The translations under genes and the position numbers were made by a program. This document shows positions 7,352 to 16,300 of a DNA stretch of 36,361 bases, piece by piece. The stretch's first letter is position 1. The number at the start of each line of letters is the position of its first letter. Below the pieces are notes generated by a model that had not been told where the DNA came from, searched no databases, and saw nothing but the letters and a program-made list of their open reading frames with translations. The stretch spans positions 1 through 36,361 of the forward strand of contig DKVL01000052.1 of NCBI GenBank assembly GCA_002491195.1. The letters run 5' to 3'. The DNA comes from Lachnospiraceae bacterium UBA7179 (GTDB taxonomy: Bacteria; Bacillota; Clostridia; Lachnospirales; Lachnospiraceae).

Positions 7352-9319
7352 ATGGACAGCTTTTTATCGGGATTTTCGCATAGTTATGAGGGGACACAGA
7401 TCGGACAGGGATACACAGGAAATGTGAGTATGACAGGGAATGCGGGTTCTGCCAGCGCACAGGGAGTCGATGTGACACAGCTGCAGCCCGGTGATACATT
7501 TCAGGGCGAGATTGTTTCTGTCAATGGAGAGGATGTTCAGATACAGCTGACAAACGGGCAGTACATGGCGGCGAAGCTCGAGCGCGATGTGCAGGTGGCG
7601 ATCGGTCAGTTTATGAATCTGCAGGTGCAGTCCAACAAGGATAACAGAGTCGTTTTAAAGCCTGTTTATGATGGGAAAATGCAGATGCTGCGAGTGGGAG
7701 AGGCGGCGCTTCGTGCAGCGAATATGAGTGTCAGTGACAGAAATCTGGCGCTCGTGTCGACATTGCTGGAAAATGGAATGTCAATCAACAAGAATACATT
7801 GATGCTATTTAATCGTTTGACATTACAAAATCCAGGTGCGAACATCGCTGATCTGATCAAACTAAATAAACTGCAGCTTCCAGTCAATGATAACAGTCTT
7901 ACCCAGCTTCAGAACTATCAGAATATGGAGCATAAGCTGCTTGATGGCATTCGGGAGGCTTCGGATGAAATCTTAAAACTCTATGATACCCTGACTGGAA
8001 AAGCGGATGTGCAGGGGAATCAAAATATACTTGCGAACGCTGTTTCTGATGCTGCGCAGGGAGCCGTTCCAGGGCAAACGGTATTGGAAATCGGCGGAAA
8101 ATTTATGGAGCAGGTGCTGGTGCTGCTTGCAGGTGAGGAAGAACAGACAGGAAATACACAAGTACCGGCAAATGAAAGCGGCAGTGCTCTCATTTCGCAG
8201 GAAGGACAGACTGCACAGCCGGAAACGGAAAATATTGTTTTAGAAAATGCTGTTTCAAGAAATATTGTTTCAGAAAATGTTGTTTCAAAAGATGCCATTT
8301 CAAAAAATGTTATCTTAGAGAATGTGGGAGAGGATGCGGGAGATACGATTGACGGTAAAGGGAATCATCCGCAGGAATCCACAACGATAGAAACGACTGA
8401 CGACGGTAAGTTCAGTGCAGACAGGAATGCGCAGCAGCTGTCGAAACAGGAAACGATTCCGCAGGAAATACAGCAGCAGACACCGAAAAATGTGCAGCAG
8501 AATCAGTGGCCGTCAATGGATACGATCCCTGCGCAGGCGCTTCCAAATAAGATTGGTTCATTGATCCGGGAGGGAATGAAGGACAAAACGCTAACGCTTA
8601 AGGATGTGAAGCAGCTGTTGATGGACAGTGATCTGGGAAAACAGTTGACAACAGAGCAGAAGGCTGTGATATTCCGCTCAGAGCCATTTCGGTCAATGTT
8701 CAAAAACGGGCTGCAGAAACAGTGGACGCTGACACCTCAGGAGCTGACACAGGAAGGCAGAGTGGAGGAATTTTATCAGAAGCTTGCCAGGGAAAGCAGT
8801 CAATTGACGCGTATGATGAACGAAGCGATGCAGGCAAGCGGCCAGAGCGGAAGTGGCACACAGGCACGTGCGATGGGAAATATCAGCGAAAATGTGGAAT
8901 TTATGAATCAGATGAACCAGATGTTCAACTATGTACAGCTTCCATTAAAATTGAGCAATTCCCAGGCACATGGGGATCTGTATGTCTATACGAACAAAAA
9001 GAATATGGCACGCAGGGATGGTATGCTCACAGCGTTTTTACATTTGGATCTGGATAATCTGGGTTCATTGGATGTCAGTATATCTTTGCAGACAGAGCGA
9101 AATCAGGTTACCACAAAATTTTATCTCGATGAGGATTCCATTGCTCTGGTTGAGGGACACATTGATGAATTAACACAGAGACTTACGAAAAAGGGTTATC
9201 AGTGTAAAAATGTGATACTGGAAAAAGAGGAGGATAAGACTGTTCTCGAGCGCATGGAGGAACAGGTGTCAGGTGGGAATGCAGTGCTCGGATATCGGAC
9301 GTTCGACACAAGGGCATAA
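7352..9319 (+). CDS. FliK-like hook-length control domain protein
   Basis: A 655-residue protein. The middle is low-complexity and rich in Gln, Asn and Glu. The C-terminal part (about residues 525-620) resembles the flagellar hook-length control (FliK C-terminal) domain: LPLKLSNSQAHGDLYVY, then LDLDNLGSLDVSISLQ and TKFYLDEDSIALVEGHIDEL. The neighbour encodes an FlhB C-terminal-like protein, FliK's known partner, yet no other flagellar gene is present. The ATG at 7352 follows GGGGGGA; earlier starts would overlap rnhB. A seven-unit pentapeptide repeat is embedded at 8231-8335. The function outside flagella is unknown. Confidence 0.75.
   Translation: MDSFLSGFSHSYEGTQIGQGYTGNVSMTGNAGSASAQGVDVTQLQPGDTFQGEIVSVNGEDVQIQLTNGQYMAAKLERDVQVAIGQFMNLQVQSNKDNRVVLKPVYDGKMQMLRVGEAALRAANMSVSDRNLALVSTLLENGMSINKNTLMLFNRLTLQNPGANIADLIKLNKLQLPVNDNSLTQLQNYQNMEHKLLDGIREASDEILKLYDTLTGKADVQGNQNILANAVSDAAQGAVPGQTVLEIGGKFMEQVLVLLAGEEEQTGNTQVPANESGSALISQEGQTAQPETENIVLENAVSRNIVSENVVSKDAISKNVILENVGEDAGDTIDGKGNHPQESTTIETTDDGKFSADRNAQQLSKQETIPQEIQQQTPKNVQQNQWPSMDTIPAQALPNKIGSLIREGMKDKTLTLKDVKQLLMDSDLGKQLTTEQKAVIFRSEPFRSMFKNGLQKQWTLTPQELTQEGRVEEFYQKLARESSQLTRMMNEAMQASGQSGSGTQARAMGNISENVEFMNQMNQMFNYVQLPLKLSNSQAHGDLYVYTNKKNMARRDGMLTAFLHLDLDNLGSLDVSISLQTERNQVTTKFYLDEDSIALVEGHIDELTQRLTKKGYQCKNVILEKEEDKTVLERMEEQVSGGNAVLGYRTFDTRA
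8231..8335 (+). repeat. 15-base tandem repeat coding for pentapeptides
   Basis: Seven consecutive in-frame 15-base units inside the FliK-like gene encode NIVLE, NAVSR, NIVSE, NVVSK, DAISK, NVILE and NVGED; the last is most diverged. Near-identity at the DNA level between several units suggests slippage expansion. It does not match the A(D/N)LXX pentapeptide-repeat family. Confidence 0.8.
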
Positions 9320-9352
9320 AACGAACGCAGGGGCAGCGTTCGTTCGGGTTTT
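9320..9352 (+). terminator. Hairpin between fliK-like and flhB-like genes
   Basis: AACGAACGC (9320-9328) pairs perfectly with GCGTTCGTT (9336-9344) around loop AGGGGCA, followed by CGGGTTTT. It starts at the base after the stop codon. It could terminate or attenuate transcription, or stabilise the upstream mRNA. Two related hairpins flank clpS. Confidence 0.5.
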
Positions 9353-9426
9353 CGGAACGTGTTAAGAGAGCGGACGCAAGGGGTGTTTGACTGGATCGAT
9401 TCCAGAAGTGCTGAGGTGGTGAGGAT

Positions 9427-9738
9427 ATGGCAGAGGATAAGAATAAAAAGGTGAAACAGGCTGTGGCGTTGGAGTATGATCCGGCGGACAGTGCGCCCAG
9501 AGTGATCGCGATGGGGCGTGGTGCTCTGGCGGACCGGATTATCGAGCAGGCAAGACAGGCGGATGTGCCTGTTCACAAGGACGATAAACTTGCAAACACA
9601 TTGTCAAAGTTACAAATTGGGGATATGATACCACCGGAGCTCTATGAAGTGGTGGCGGAAATTCTGATATTTGTGGACAGCATGGATAAGATTAAGGCGA
9701 AAGTAAGCGCCTATCAAAACAGCAGTAAAAAACAGTAG
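9427..9738 (+). CDS. FlhB C-terminal-like (EscU/YscU family) protein
   Basis: A 103-residue protein equivalent to only the cytoplasmic C-terminal domain of FlhB: AVALEYDPADSAPRV, then IIEQARQADVPVHKDDKLANTLSKLQIGD and IPPELYEVVAEILIFVD. The membrane domain is absent. The NPTH autocleavage motif that should precede AVALEYDP is replaced by KVKQ, so it cannot self-cleave like FlhB. Pairing with a FliK-like protein suggests the interaction is kept without an export gate. GAGGTGGTGAGG precedes the ATG. Confidence 0.85.
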   Translation: MAEDKNKKVKQAVALEYDPADSAPRVIAMGRGALADRIIEQARQADVPVHKDDKLANTLSKLQIGDMIPPELYEVVAEILIFVDSMDKIKAKVSAYQNSSKKQ

Positions 9739-9797
9739 TGATGTAGATATCAGAATCACTTGTATAACAATCAATAGCAGTCAATGTGAGGATACGA

Positions 9798-10154
9798 ATG
9801 AATACCAGAAAAACAGGTGCTGTATATGAACAGATTGCCATAGAATATTTGCAAAGGCAGGGAGTGGTAATCTTAGAACACAATTACAGAAACCGTAGAG
9901 GGGAGATCGATATCGTTGGAAGAGATGGCGAATACACGGTATTTTTTGAGGTGAAATACCGCAAAGACGATGCTATGGGATATCCTGTGGAGGCTGTGAA
10001 CCGTAACAAGCAGCGGACAATATGCAGAGTGGCGGATTATTATCGCATGATGCATCATATGGGAGATTTTGCTCCTGTGCGGTATGATGTGGTTGCAATC
10101 TGTGGTGAAGAAATTACGTGGTATCAGAACGCGTTTGAACATATCTATCCTTGA
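9798..10154 (+). CDS. yraN: YraN family (UPF0102) nuclease-fold protein
   Basis: A small PD-(D/E)XK-fold protein. It starts NTRKTGAVYEQIAIEYLQRQG and carries the nuclease-like signature RRGEIDIVGRDG followed by FFEVKYR, then AVNRNKQRTI. Family members are linked to RNase HII genes and are annotated as putative endonucleases; activity is not established here. The ATG at 9798 was preferred over an in-frame GTG at 9786 because TGTGAGGAT lies just upstream of it. Length is 119 residues. Confidence 0.9.
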   Translation: MNTRKTGAVYEQIAIEYLQRQGVVILEHNYRNRRGEIDIVGRDGEYTVFFEVKYRKDDAMGYPVEAVNRNKQRTICRVADYYRMMHHMGDFAPVRYDVVAICGEEITWYQNAFEHIYP

Positions 10155-10218
10155 ACATACCAGTTGCATAGAAAAGATTTGTTTGTGCCGCTGAGGCGGT
10201 ATGGAGGGATGTGTGAAT

Positions 10219-11136
10219 ATGACAGAACAAATTATCAGATATGGCAGCAGAGAAACATGCAGGCTTGGATATGACAAGGACAATCAGAAGATGGCGTATT
10301 TCACGTTTGCAGGTCTGGAACAGACGGGGATTGTGGAGCATTTTTTCTCAACCAGATATGGCGGCGTGAGCAGAGATCATCTGTATTCACTTAATTTTAG
10401 TTATTCGCAGGGCGATATTAAGGAAAATGTGGATGAGAATTATAGAAGGGCCGCAGCGCATCTGAGCATGACAAGCAGCGATATCGTCTGTTCGCAGCAG
10501 ACGCACACCACAAATGTACGCAAAGTGACTGCTGCCGACAAGGGAAAAGGAGTAGTCCGTGAGCGGGATTATGCCGATGTAGATGGTTTGATCACAAATG
10601 AAAAAGGAATTATATTAGCCACTTTTTATGCGGACTGTGTGCCGCTGTTTATTGTAGACCCAGTGAATAAGGCAATCGGACTATCGCATTCCGGATGGCG
10701 TGGAACAGTCGGGAAAATGGGAAAGGTGACGCTGGATCAAATGCAGGCGGAATACGGCACAAATCCCAAAGATGTAAAAGTTGCGATTGCGCCTTCGATC
10801 TGTCAGAACTGTTATGAGGTCAGTGAGGATGTTGCGCTTGCTTTTGGGGAAAAATTTATTCAAGATGACGCAAAGGCTGCGGAATACCTTGTACGGTACC
10901 AGCAGGATTATACGCAGAAGGATATTGATGATTGTCTGATGTATCAGAAGGAAGATGGCAAGTACCAGCTCAATCTGTGGTACGCAAATTTCAGGGTATT
11001 TCGCGATGCAGGTGTGCCTGACAAACAGATCGAAGTGACGGACGTGTGTACCTGCTGCAATCCCGAAATCCTGTTCAGCCATAGAGCCAGCAGGGGGAAA
11101 CGTGGAAATCTGGGCGCATTTATGATGTTGAAATAA
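10219..11136 (+). CDS. pgeF: Laccase-domain protein PgeF/YfiH (peptidoglycan editing factor)
   Basis: A multicopper-like fold protein of the Cu-oxidase_4 family. E. coli YfiH/PgeF removes wrongly incorporated L-Ser muropeptides; other members act as polyphenol oxidase or purine nucleoside phosphorylase. The metal-site motifs are all present: SQQTHTTNV, TFYADCVPLFIVD, IGLSHSGWRGT and PSICQNCYEV. The C-terminus VCTCCNPEILFSHRASRGKRGN is typical. The start at 10219 follows GGAGGG by 10 bases; a longer in-frame start at 10201 would include that site in the coding region. Confidence 0.92.
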   Translation: MTEQIIRYGSRETCRLGYDKDNQKMAYFTFAGLEQTGIVEHFFSTRYGGVSRDHLYSLNFSYSQGDIKENVDENYRRAAAHLSMTSSDIVCSQQTHTTNVRKVTAADKGKGVVRERDYADVDGLITNEKGIILATFYADCVPLFIVDPVNKAIGLSHSGWRGTVGKMGKVTLDQMQAEYGTNPKDVKVAIAPSICQNCYEVSEDVALAFGEKFIQDDAKAAEYLVRYQQDYTQKDIDDCLMYQKEDGKYQLNLWYANFRVFRDAGVPDKQIEVTDVCTCCNPEILFSHRASRGKRGNLGAFMMLK

Positions 11137-11141
11137 ATATG

Positions 11142-11190
11142 ATATGATCAACAGGCATCTGCGCTGAAGCGGATGCCTGTTGATGCATAT
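11142..11190 (+). terminator. Long hairpin after pgeF
   Basis: TCAACAGGCATC (11148-11159) pairs perfectly with GATGCCTGTTGA (11172-11183), with further GC pairs toward a small loop. Outside, ATATGA and TGCATAT add about six pairs with one bulge. No T-run follows on the plus strand, so it is not a classic intrinsic terminator; it may still be a 3' mRNA stabiliser or a Rho-independent stop of weak type. Confidence 0.5.
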
Positions 11191-11267
11191 GGACATCCTA
11201 AAGAAATTGCAGTTTTGGGAAAAACGGGACGGAATTTCGATATTTTATATATTTTTCTGATTTTTTG

Positions 11268-11276
11268 TGCTATGAT
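11268..11276 (+). promoter_or_regulatory. Possible extended -10 promoter for the thioesterase
   Basis: TGC followed by TATGAT (11271-11276) forms an extended -10 element in a very AT-rich stretch (11235-11300). No good -35 is found at 17 bases. The leader to the thioesterase start is about 120 bases. Confidence 0.35.
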
Positions 11277-11402
11277 ATTTGATAGATTTGATAAATAGTT
11301 ATCATGCTGTTATAAGCATATGTTTGTATAACGTGTGAACAGAGTATCGGTAATATTACATATAGAAAAACTGGATATAGGAAAGGGGAAAATACTGGAG
11401 AA

Positions 11403-11840
11403 ATGAGTGAGAAAAATCCAATCAAACCATACACGCACCATGCGAAATATTACGAGACGGACCAGATGGGAATCGTACACCATTCTAATTATATTCGCTG
11501 GATGGAGGAGGCGAGGATGGACGCCATGAATCAGTTTGGGATATCTTATCGGCGTATGGAGGAGAGCGGCATTATCAGTCCAGTGGTCTCTGTATCCTGC
11601 CAATATAAGAGCATGGTGCATTTTGATGATACTGTGCAGATTCAGGCAAAAGTCGTAAAGTACAATGGCGTGCGGTTGGATCTGGAATACGAGGTGACGG
11701 ACAGTACCACTGGGGAACTTCGCACCAGAGGGACGAGTACACACTGTTTTTTGGACCGGGAGGGGCGCGTTATTTCATTGAAACGTGACCAACCCGAAGT
11801 ACATGAACGATTTCGACAGATGTTAGTGCGAAGAGATTAA
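11403..11840 (+). CDS. Acyl-CoA thioesterase, YbgC/FadM family (hotdog fold)
   Basis: A 145-residue single hotdog domain that probably hydrolyses an acyl-CoA thioester. The N-terminal catalytic segment YYETDQMGIVHHSNYIRWMEEAR matches the 4HBT/YbgC signature, with the conserved Asp after ET. SPVVSVSCQYKSMVHFDDTV continues the central strand region. GGAGAA precedes the ATG. It stops 18-27 bases before the first helical paralogue, so it may share that transcript, but nothing ties it functionally to the cluster. Confidence 0.9.
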   Translation: MSEKNPIKPYTHHAKYYETDQMGIVHHSNYIRWMEEARMDAMNQFGISYRRMEESGIISPVVSVSCQYKSMVHFDDTVQIQAKVVKYNGVRLDLEYEVTDSTTGELRTRGTSTHCFLDREGRVISLKRDQPEVHERFRQMLVRRD

Positions 11841-11867
11841 TCTATTACGAAAGGGGAAATGAAAAAG

Positions 11868-13877
11868 ATGGACATAGCACCAATCTATGAACTTCAGACA
11901 CGCCTGCGGTCAGCTGCCATTGCAGGAGTTCATCTGCTGCAGGAGGATTTTCGGCTAAAGCGCGCAGCGGAAGCTGTGAAACCGTTAGAGGGGGCATCGC
12001 CGGTCTTTGCAAAGCTCAGCCAGCAGATGACCACACTGTTGTCAGCAGACTGCGCAAATCCGGTGGCCGTGTTGTTGGACACACTTGCTCTTGCGGATGC
12101 GGTGATCTGTACGCTGGGAACGGTTGATGCAGCGGGGGAGATTCAGCCATTAGCGCTTGATGCGATGACGGATCTGAAGATTGTCAATGCACCATGCTCT
12201 AAAGTGAAAGCATTGATCGAAGCGCTCACCACCAGTGGCAGTGGAAACTATGCATTTGTTCAGAATATGCACAAAAGTTCTCCTGAGATTTTCCAGGATT
12301 ACCGTTTGCGTCATGCGATGGTTCAGGCACTTGGGGCGTCGTACGCTGAGCTTGCAGAGATGGTAAAGGAGTGGTTGATAGAGGATAGTGCTTCCATTCT
12401 TCCATTGCTGAAAAGGGATTTTGATCCCAAGGGAAAGAAAGAGATGCAGCGCAGGCTGGAGGTGATCTATGCAATCGCAGGGAAAAAAGAAAATGATTTT
12501 TATCTCCAGATGCTTGCAAACGCAGGAAAAGATATCCGGACAGAGCTGATTAAGATTCTCGGGGATGAACCGTCAAATAAGGATCTCTTTCTCGATATGG
12601 TCAATACAGAAAAGAGTAAAAATAAACAGATCGTGCTGAACCATCTCGCTGGCATGCAGGATGACAGGATCGATGCAATCTTCGAAAAGATGGCGTCCAA
12701 AAAGCCGGAGGATGTCTGTGAATATCTGATCACATCGACGACAGAGGGCGCGTCCAGAATCATTGTACAGATCTGCATGGAACTGCTGCAAACAGTATTA
12801 GAGATGCAGGAAGGCCAGGAGCGCACGGACGATGAAAAACTGAAGATCAAAAGGTTCTGCAGAAGTGTGGAGGCGTTGACCGGTAAAAGCGGTGATGACG
12901 TGGTGAAATGTTACAGAATGCTTCTTGAAGAGAAAGAAAGGCTGGATGTCTTAGCGGGTGATGCGATTGAGTACTATGTCGTGGAATCCCAGTTCGAAGA
13001 AGTTCGGGATAGGGGAAAGCGTCACACATGGGAAGAGACCATCGGCATGCACCTTGCAAATTCGCTTGTCGCTGGAGCTGGACAACAGATTGCGGCGCTG
13101 GCAATGGAGTTATATGAAAACCGGGATGGACAGAAAAAGAATGACAATTTCCTGACGGCCGCGGCGCTGGCAAAGCTGTATGAGGGCGGCGATTGCACAG
13201 TCTGGTATGAGGAGCAGATACAGGCCGAAACGCAGTACAGGGATGCGGAGGGCAGACGGGATGCGATCAGGGCTGCTCTGCAGTATGTGCGGTGGGATGA
13301 AAGAAAACATGGATATACAATGTATGGGTATGTTCATGGCTATCGCGGTGCAGGATATTATCGAAATGCGGCGCGGGGGTTTCGGAATGCTTGCAATGAT
13401 TTATGGGAGGATGGGAATAAGCGTTTTAAGCGAATACTTGAGCTTCCAAATGCTAGGAGTATCATTCAATGGATGATGAAATATCAATGGGATGAACTGG
13501 TTTATTGTTGGACGGACAGGGACGATGAAACGGAATGCGCAAAGATGGGAGAGTGGGTTTACAACCGTTTTTTGAATCTGGATCATATGCCAGCTCCCGA
13601 CGCCAGAAACAGGATGCTGCGGTACCTGGACTATCTGAATGGCTTCAAATGGCAAAAATGCAAGGGACTTGCTGAAGTTTTTGCAATGCGCGGACAGCCA
13701 TTTTTGGATTCTTATCACATAGAGCTTTTTTTCGAAAGATTGCCTGGAAGCAGGGAGGAAGCAAGGGCGGAGATGGATGTCTTTATAGGATTGCTGGAAG
13801 AGAATAAAGTCAAAGGTATCGGTGAAAATGGAGTGAATTATTACAAGTACCTGCGCGAACAGATTTTTCCAGAATAA
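11868..13877 (+). CDS. Large helical (HEAT-like) protein, paralogue 1 of 3
   Basis: A protein of about 669 residues with no signal peptide or membrane segment. It appears almost all alpha-helical, with repeated helix pairs suggestive of HEAT/ARM-type solenoids. It shares the N-terminal pattern MDxxPxYELxxRLRxAxxAG, FRLKRAxEA and VNAPCSKVKALIEALTTSGxG with two paralogues at 17985 and 19986, and DFDPKGKKEMQRRL in the middle. The start at 11868 was chosen because it aligns with the paralogues; an upstream ATG at 11859 is only 2 bases from AAGGGG. The C-terminal half is more diverged than the N-terminal half. No function is recognised; genomic company (MoxR, VWA, DUF5682, SWIM) suggests a scaffold or substrate-binding subunit. 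Confidence 0.8.
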   Translation: MDIAPIYELQTRLRSAAIAGVHLLQEDFRLKRAAEAVKPLEGASPVFAKLSQQMTTLLSADCANPVAVLLDTLALADAVICTLGTVDAAGEIQPLALDAMTDLKIVNAPCSKVKALIEALTTSGSGNYAFVQNMHKSSPEIFQDYRLRHAMVQALGASYAELAEMVKEWLIEDSASILPLLKRDFDPKGKKEMQRRLEVIYAIAGKKENDFYLQMLANAGKDIRTELIKILGDEPSNKDLFLDMVNTEKSKNKQIVLNHLAGMQDDRIDAIFEKMASKKPEDVCEYLITSTTEGASRIIVQICMELLQTVLEMQEGQERTDDEKLKIKRFCRSVEALTGKSGDDVVKCYRMLLEEKERLDVLAGDAIEYYVVESQFEEVRDRGKRHTWEETIGMHLANSLVAGAGQQIAALAMELYENRDGQKKNDNFLTAAALAKLYEGGDCTVWYEEQIQAETQYRDAEGRRDAIRAALQYVRWDERKHGYTMYGYVHGYRGAGYYRNAARGFRNACNDLWEDGNKRFKRILELPNARSIIQWMMKYQWDELVYCWTDRDDETECAKMGEWVYNRFLNLDHMPAPDARNRMLRYLDYLNGFKWQKCKGLAEVFAMRGQPFLDSYHIELFFERLPGSREEARAEMDVFIGLLEENKVKGIGENGVNYYKYLREQIFPE

Positions 13878-13920
13878 TAAGAAGCCGCTTACATATTAAT
13901 GAAAAGGAGAGTTTGTCTTA

Positions 13921-14586
13921 ATGTATGCGAAAAAGAAACCTGTGCAGTTTGATGAATTGGATTGGAATCAGTTTATAGAGCTGCAGCAGAAAGAGGAGGA
14001 AGACGGGCCGCTGATCAAAATTCCGTTTTCGATCCATACACCATATTTTCGGAAGAAATTTAATCTGGATTTGATTATCTGGAATCTCTCTGCTGACAAT
14101 ATGGCAATAACCCAAAAAGTTGTCCGTTATGTGCTGCAGAATTTCGATAAACTGTTTGAAACTGGCTGGACAATGTTGTATTACTATCTGCAGGACATCG
14201 AGCCGGGAGTGGCGGAACATACGTTGGAAGAGTTCTACAAAAAACAGATTTGCATTAAATCACCTTATCGCGGAATTCAGCTTGAAATCAACTGTAACCA
14301 TATAGCAGACGGAGCTGCCCGTTATTGCTTTATCGTTTCGACGGTATGTGATTATCGGGAGTGGATGATATCTGATGATGACATGCGGCTTTACATGGTG
14401 GATAATAAGTGTTATTGGAGCGATACAAACAATGTTGATACGCAGCTTCTGTCAATCGAAAAGGATAAGATCGAGCATGAATATGGCAAAGGGAGAACGT
14501 ACACTTTGCCAATATATCAAAAAATGGAACAGGAGGGATTTCAATTTGCCCCAACATTTCAAGTATTTGAACAGGTATCGGAGTAA
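13921..14586 (+). CDS. Hypothetical protein, 221 residues
   Basis: Not recognised. It is acidic and soluble, with no signal peptide. It is rich in aromatic residues (DWNQFIEL, TGWTMLYYYLQDIEPG, YREWMISDDDMRLYMVDNKCYW) in a mixed alpha/beta pattern. AAGGAGAG is 9 bases before the ATG. It lies between helical paralogue 1 and the SWIM gene on the same strand with short gaps, so it is probably co-transcribed. The small acidic aromatic profile resembles some immunity or adaptor proteins, but that is only an impression. Confidence 0.75.
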   Translation: MYAKKKPVQFDELDWNQFIELQQKEEEDGPLIKIPFSIHTPYFRKKFNLDLIIWNLSADNMAITQKVVRYVLQNFDKLFETGWTMLYYYLQDIEPGVAEHTLEEFYKKQICIKSPYRGIQLEINCNHIADGAARYCFIVSTVCDYREWMISDDDMRLYMVDNKCYWSDTNNVDTQLLSIEKDKIEHEYGKGRTYTLPIYQKMEQEGFQFAPTFQVFEQVSE

Positions 14587-14682
14587 ATCAGTTGATTTAT
14601 CGGATATCAGATATTGAGAAAATAGTCATATGCAGTACAACTCATAAAATGAACCAGAATTTTAGGAAGGGATGAAAATCAT

Positions 14683-16161
14683 ATGAGAGAGATTACAGAA
14701 CAGCAGATTTTAGCGCTGGCGCCGAATGCGGCGGCGGCCTCAAACGGTAAGAAAATATCGCAGAAGGGTGGATTTGTCAAACTCGAGAAGACACAGGATG
14801 ACACGCTCTACATGGGAGAGTGTACAGGAAGCGGCAAGAGCAATTATATCACTTCGGCAGATTACATAGATGAAAACAATCCGGTATTTCGCTGCACCTG
14901 CCCCAGCAGACAGTTCCCGTGCAAGCATAGCCTTGCACTATTGTATGAAATGCTTGCCAAAAAGGAATTTGCCATCTGCGAAGTCCCGGAGGACATTCAG
15001 AAGAAGCGCGAGAAAAAGCAGGCAAAAGAAAATAAGGCAAACGAGGCTGCAAAACCGGAGAGCGAGATGACCGAGGAGGAGAAGGCAAAAGCGGAGAAGA
15101 AAAAAGCGTCCGCTGCGAAGACTGCAAAGAATGCGCGGGTTAAAAAATTGAAATCCCAGCTTGAGGGACTTGATCTGGTGGAAAAAGTGGTCAATGACCT
15201 GATGTCGGCAGGTCTTGGTACAATCGGGGGCGCTTCGCTCAAGACGTATCAGCAGCTTGCCAAGCAGATGGGGGATTATTACCTTCCAGGACCGCAGAGA
15301 CTGTGCAATCAGCTTTTAATTGAGATCACAGCCTTTCAGAAGGATCAGGATGAAGCGCACTACGATGCGGCGATCAGCGTACTTGAAAAACTGTGGACTC
15401 TGATCAAAAAATCGCGCCAGTATATCAATGAAAAGCTGGAAAAAGACGACGTGACACTGGAAGATACGGTCCTGTACGAGGAGCTTGGCGGTATCTGGAA
15501 ACTTTCAGAACTGGAAGAATTGGGAAAGAGCAAAAAGAACGCGAGTCTGATGCAGCTTTCCTTCTGGGTGACTTATGACGAGGCACGGAAAGAGTATATT
15601 GATACTGGCTGCTGGGCGGACCTGGACAACGGGGAAATCTTTATGAACTACAATTACCGTCCACTCAAATCCTTAAAATATGTCAAGCAGGAGGACAGTA
15701 TCTTTGGCGTTGCAAAGGTGCCGAGCGCAGTGTTTTACCCAGGCGATGGAAACGTCAGAGTCAGATGGGACGGCGCGCAGATCCGCGCGTATGAGCAGGC
15801 AGATTACGAGGCGATCTTTCAACATGCGGCCACCTCTGTCAAACAGGAGGCCAAAGCAGTCAAGAATTTCCTCAAAAACGCAATGACACAGCCTATGCTG
15901 ATCAAGCTGATCGCATTTAACCGGATTGGAAAAACAGGTGAGGAGTATGTGCTGGCCGACAAGAATGACGACACGATCCTTCTGGGAAATATGCCAGATA
16001 TGGAGGAGACGACGCTGCGCCTTTCCATGCTCCCGAATGGCGCGCTGCTTGAAAATCAGGTGTTGCTCGGTGCGTTTTATTACAATAAGGAGAACCGGAG
16101 GCTCATGGTACAACCGCTTAGCATCATCACACACGACGCGGTGGTACGCCTGTTATATTAA
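14683..16161 (+). CDS. SWIM zinc-finger protein
   Basis: A 492-residue protein with an N-terminal SWIM domain: Cys71, Cys73, Cys80 and His82 form the CxCx6CxH zinc site (CTCPSRQFPCKH). SWIM domains bind DNA or proteins and occur next to MoxR/VWA genes in other bacteria. Residues about 110-160 form a highly charged Lys/Glu/Ala coiled coil. The C-terminal 300 residues are mixed alpha/beta with no recognised domain. AGGAAGGGATG precedes the start. It is probably a DNA- or protein-recognition subunit of the surrounding system. Confidence 0.85.
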   Translation: MREITEQQILALAPNAAAASNGKKISQKGGFVKLEKTQDDTLYMGECTGSGKSNYITSADYIDENNPVFRCTCPSRQFPCKHSLALLYEMLAKKEFAICEVPEDIQKKREKKQAKENKANEAAKPESEMTEEEKAKAEKKKASAAKTAKNARVKKLKSQLEGLDLVEKVVNDLMSAGLGTIGGASLKTYQQLAKQMGDYYLPGPQRLCNQLLIEITAFQKDQDEAHYDAAISVLEKLWTLIKKSRQYINEKLEKDDVTLEDTVLYEELGGIWKLSELEELGKSKKNASLMQLSFWVTYDEARKEYIDTGCWADLDNGEIFMNYNYRPLKSLKYVKQEDSIFGVAKVPSAVFYPGDGNVRVRWDGAQIRAYEQADYEAIFQHAATSVKQEAKAVKNFLKNAMTQPMLIKLIAFNRIGKTGEEYVLADKNDDTILLGNMPDMEETTLRLSMLPNGALLENQVLLGAFYYNKENRRLMVQPLSIITHDAVVRLLY

Positions 16162-16191
16162 CTTTCATAATAACAGGTTCTTGTAACCCGC

Positions 16192-16248
16192 ATTGGCGTG
16201 GAGGAGATTCCGGTCTGTGGGAAAACCATTGTGGAAGCCGTTGTGTGA
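16192..16248 (+). pseudogene. Relic C-terminus of a second AAA/PD-(D/E)XK ATPase gene
   Basis: Translation of 16192-16248 gives IGVEEIPVCGKTIVEAVV and a stop, nearly identical to the last 18 residues (IGVREIQVCGKTIVEAVV) of the AAA ATPase gene ending at 17955. The DNA is also similar (GTGGGAAAACCATTGTGGAA). No upstream body of that gene remains between the SWIM stop and this fragment. It is a leftover of a tandem copy or of a replaced allele. Confidence 0.85.
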
Positions 16249-16300
16249 TAGTGAGGAAGATTTTGATTAATAATATTCTTTTCGGGAAACATTTTGTTAT

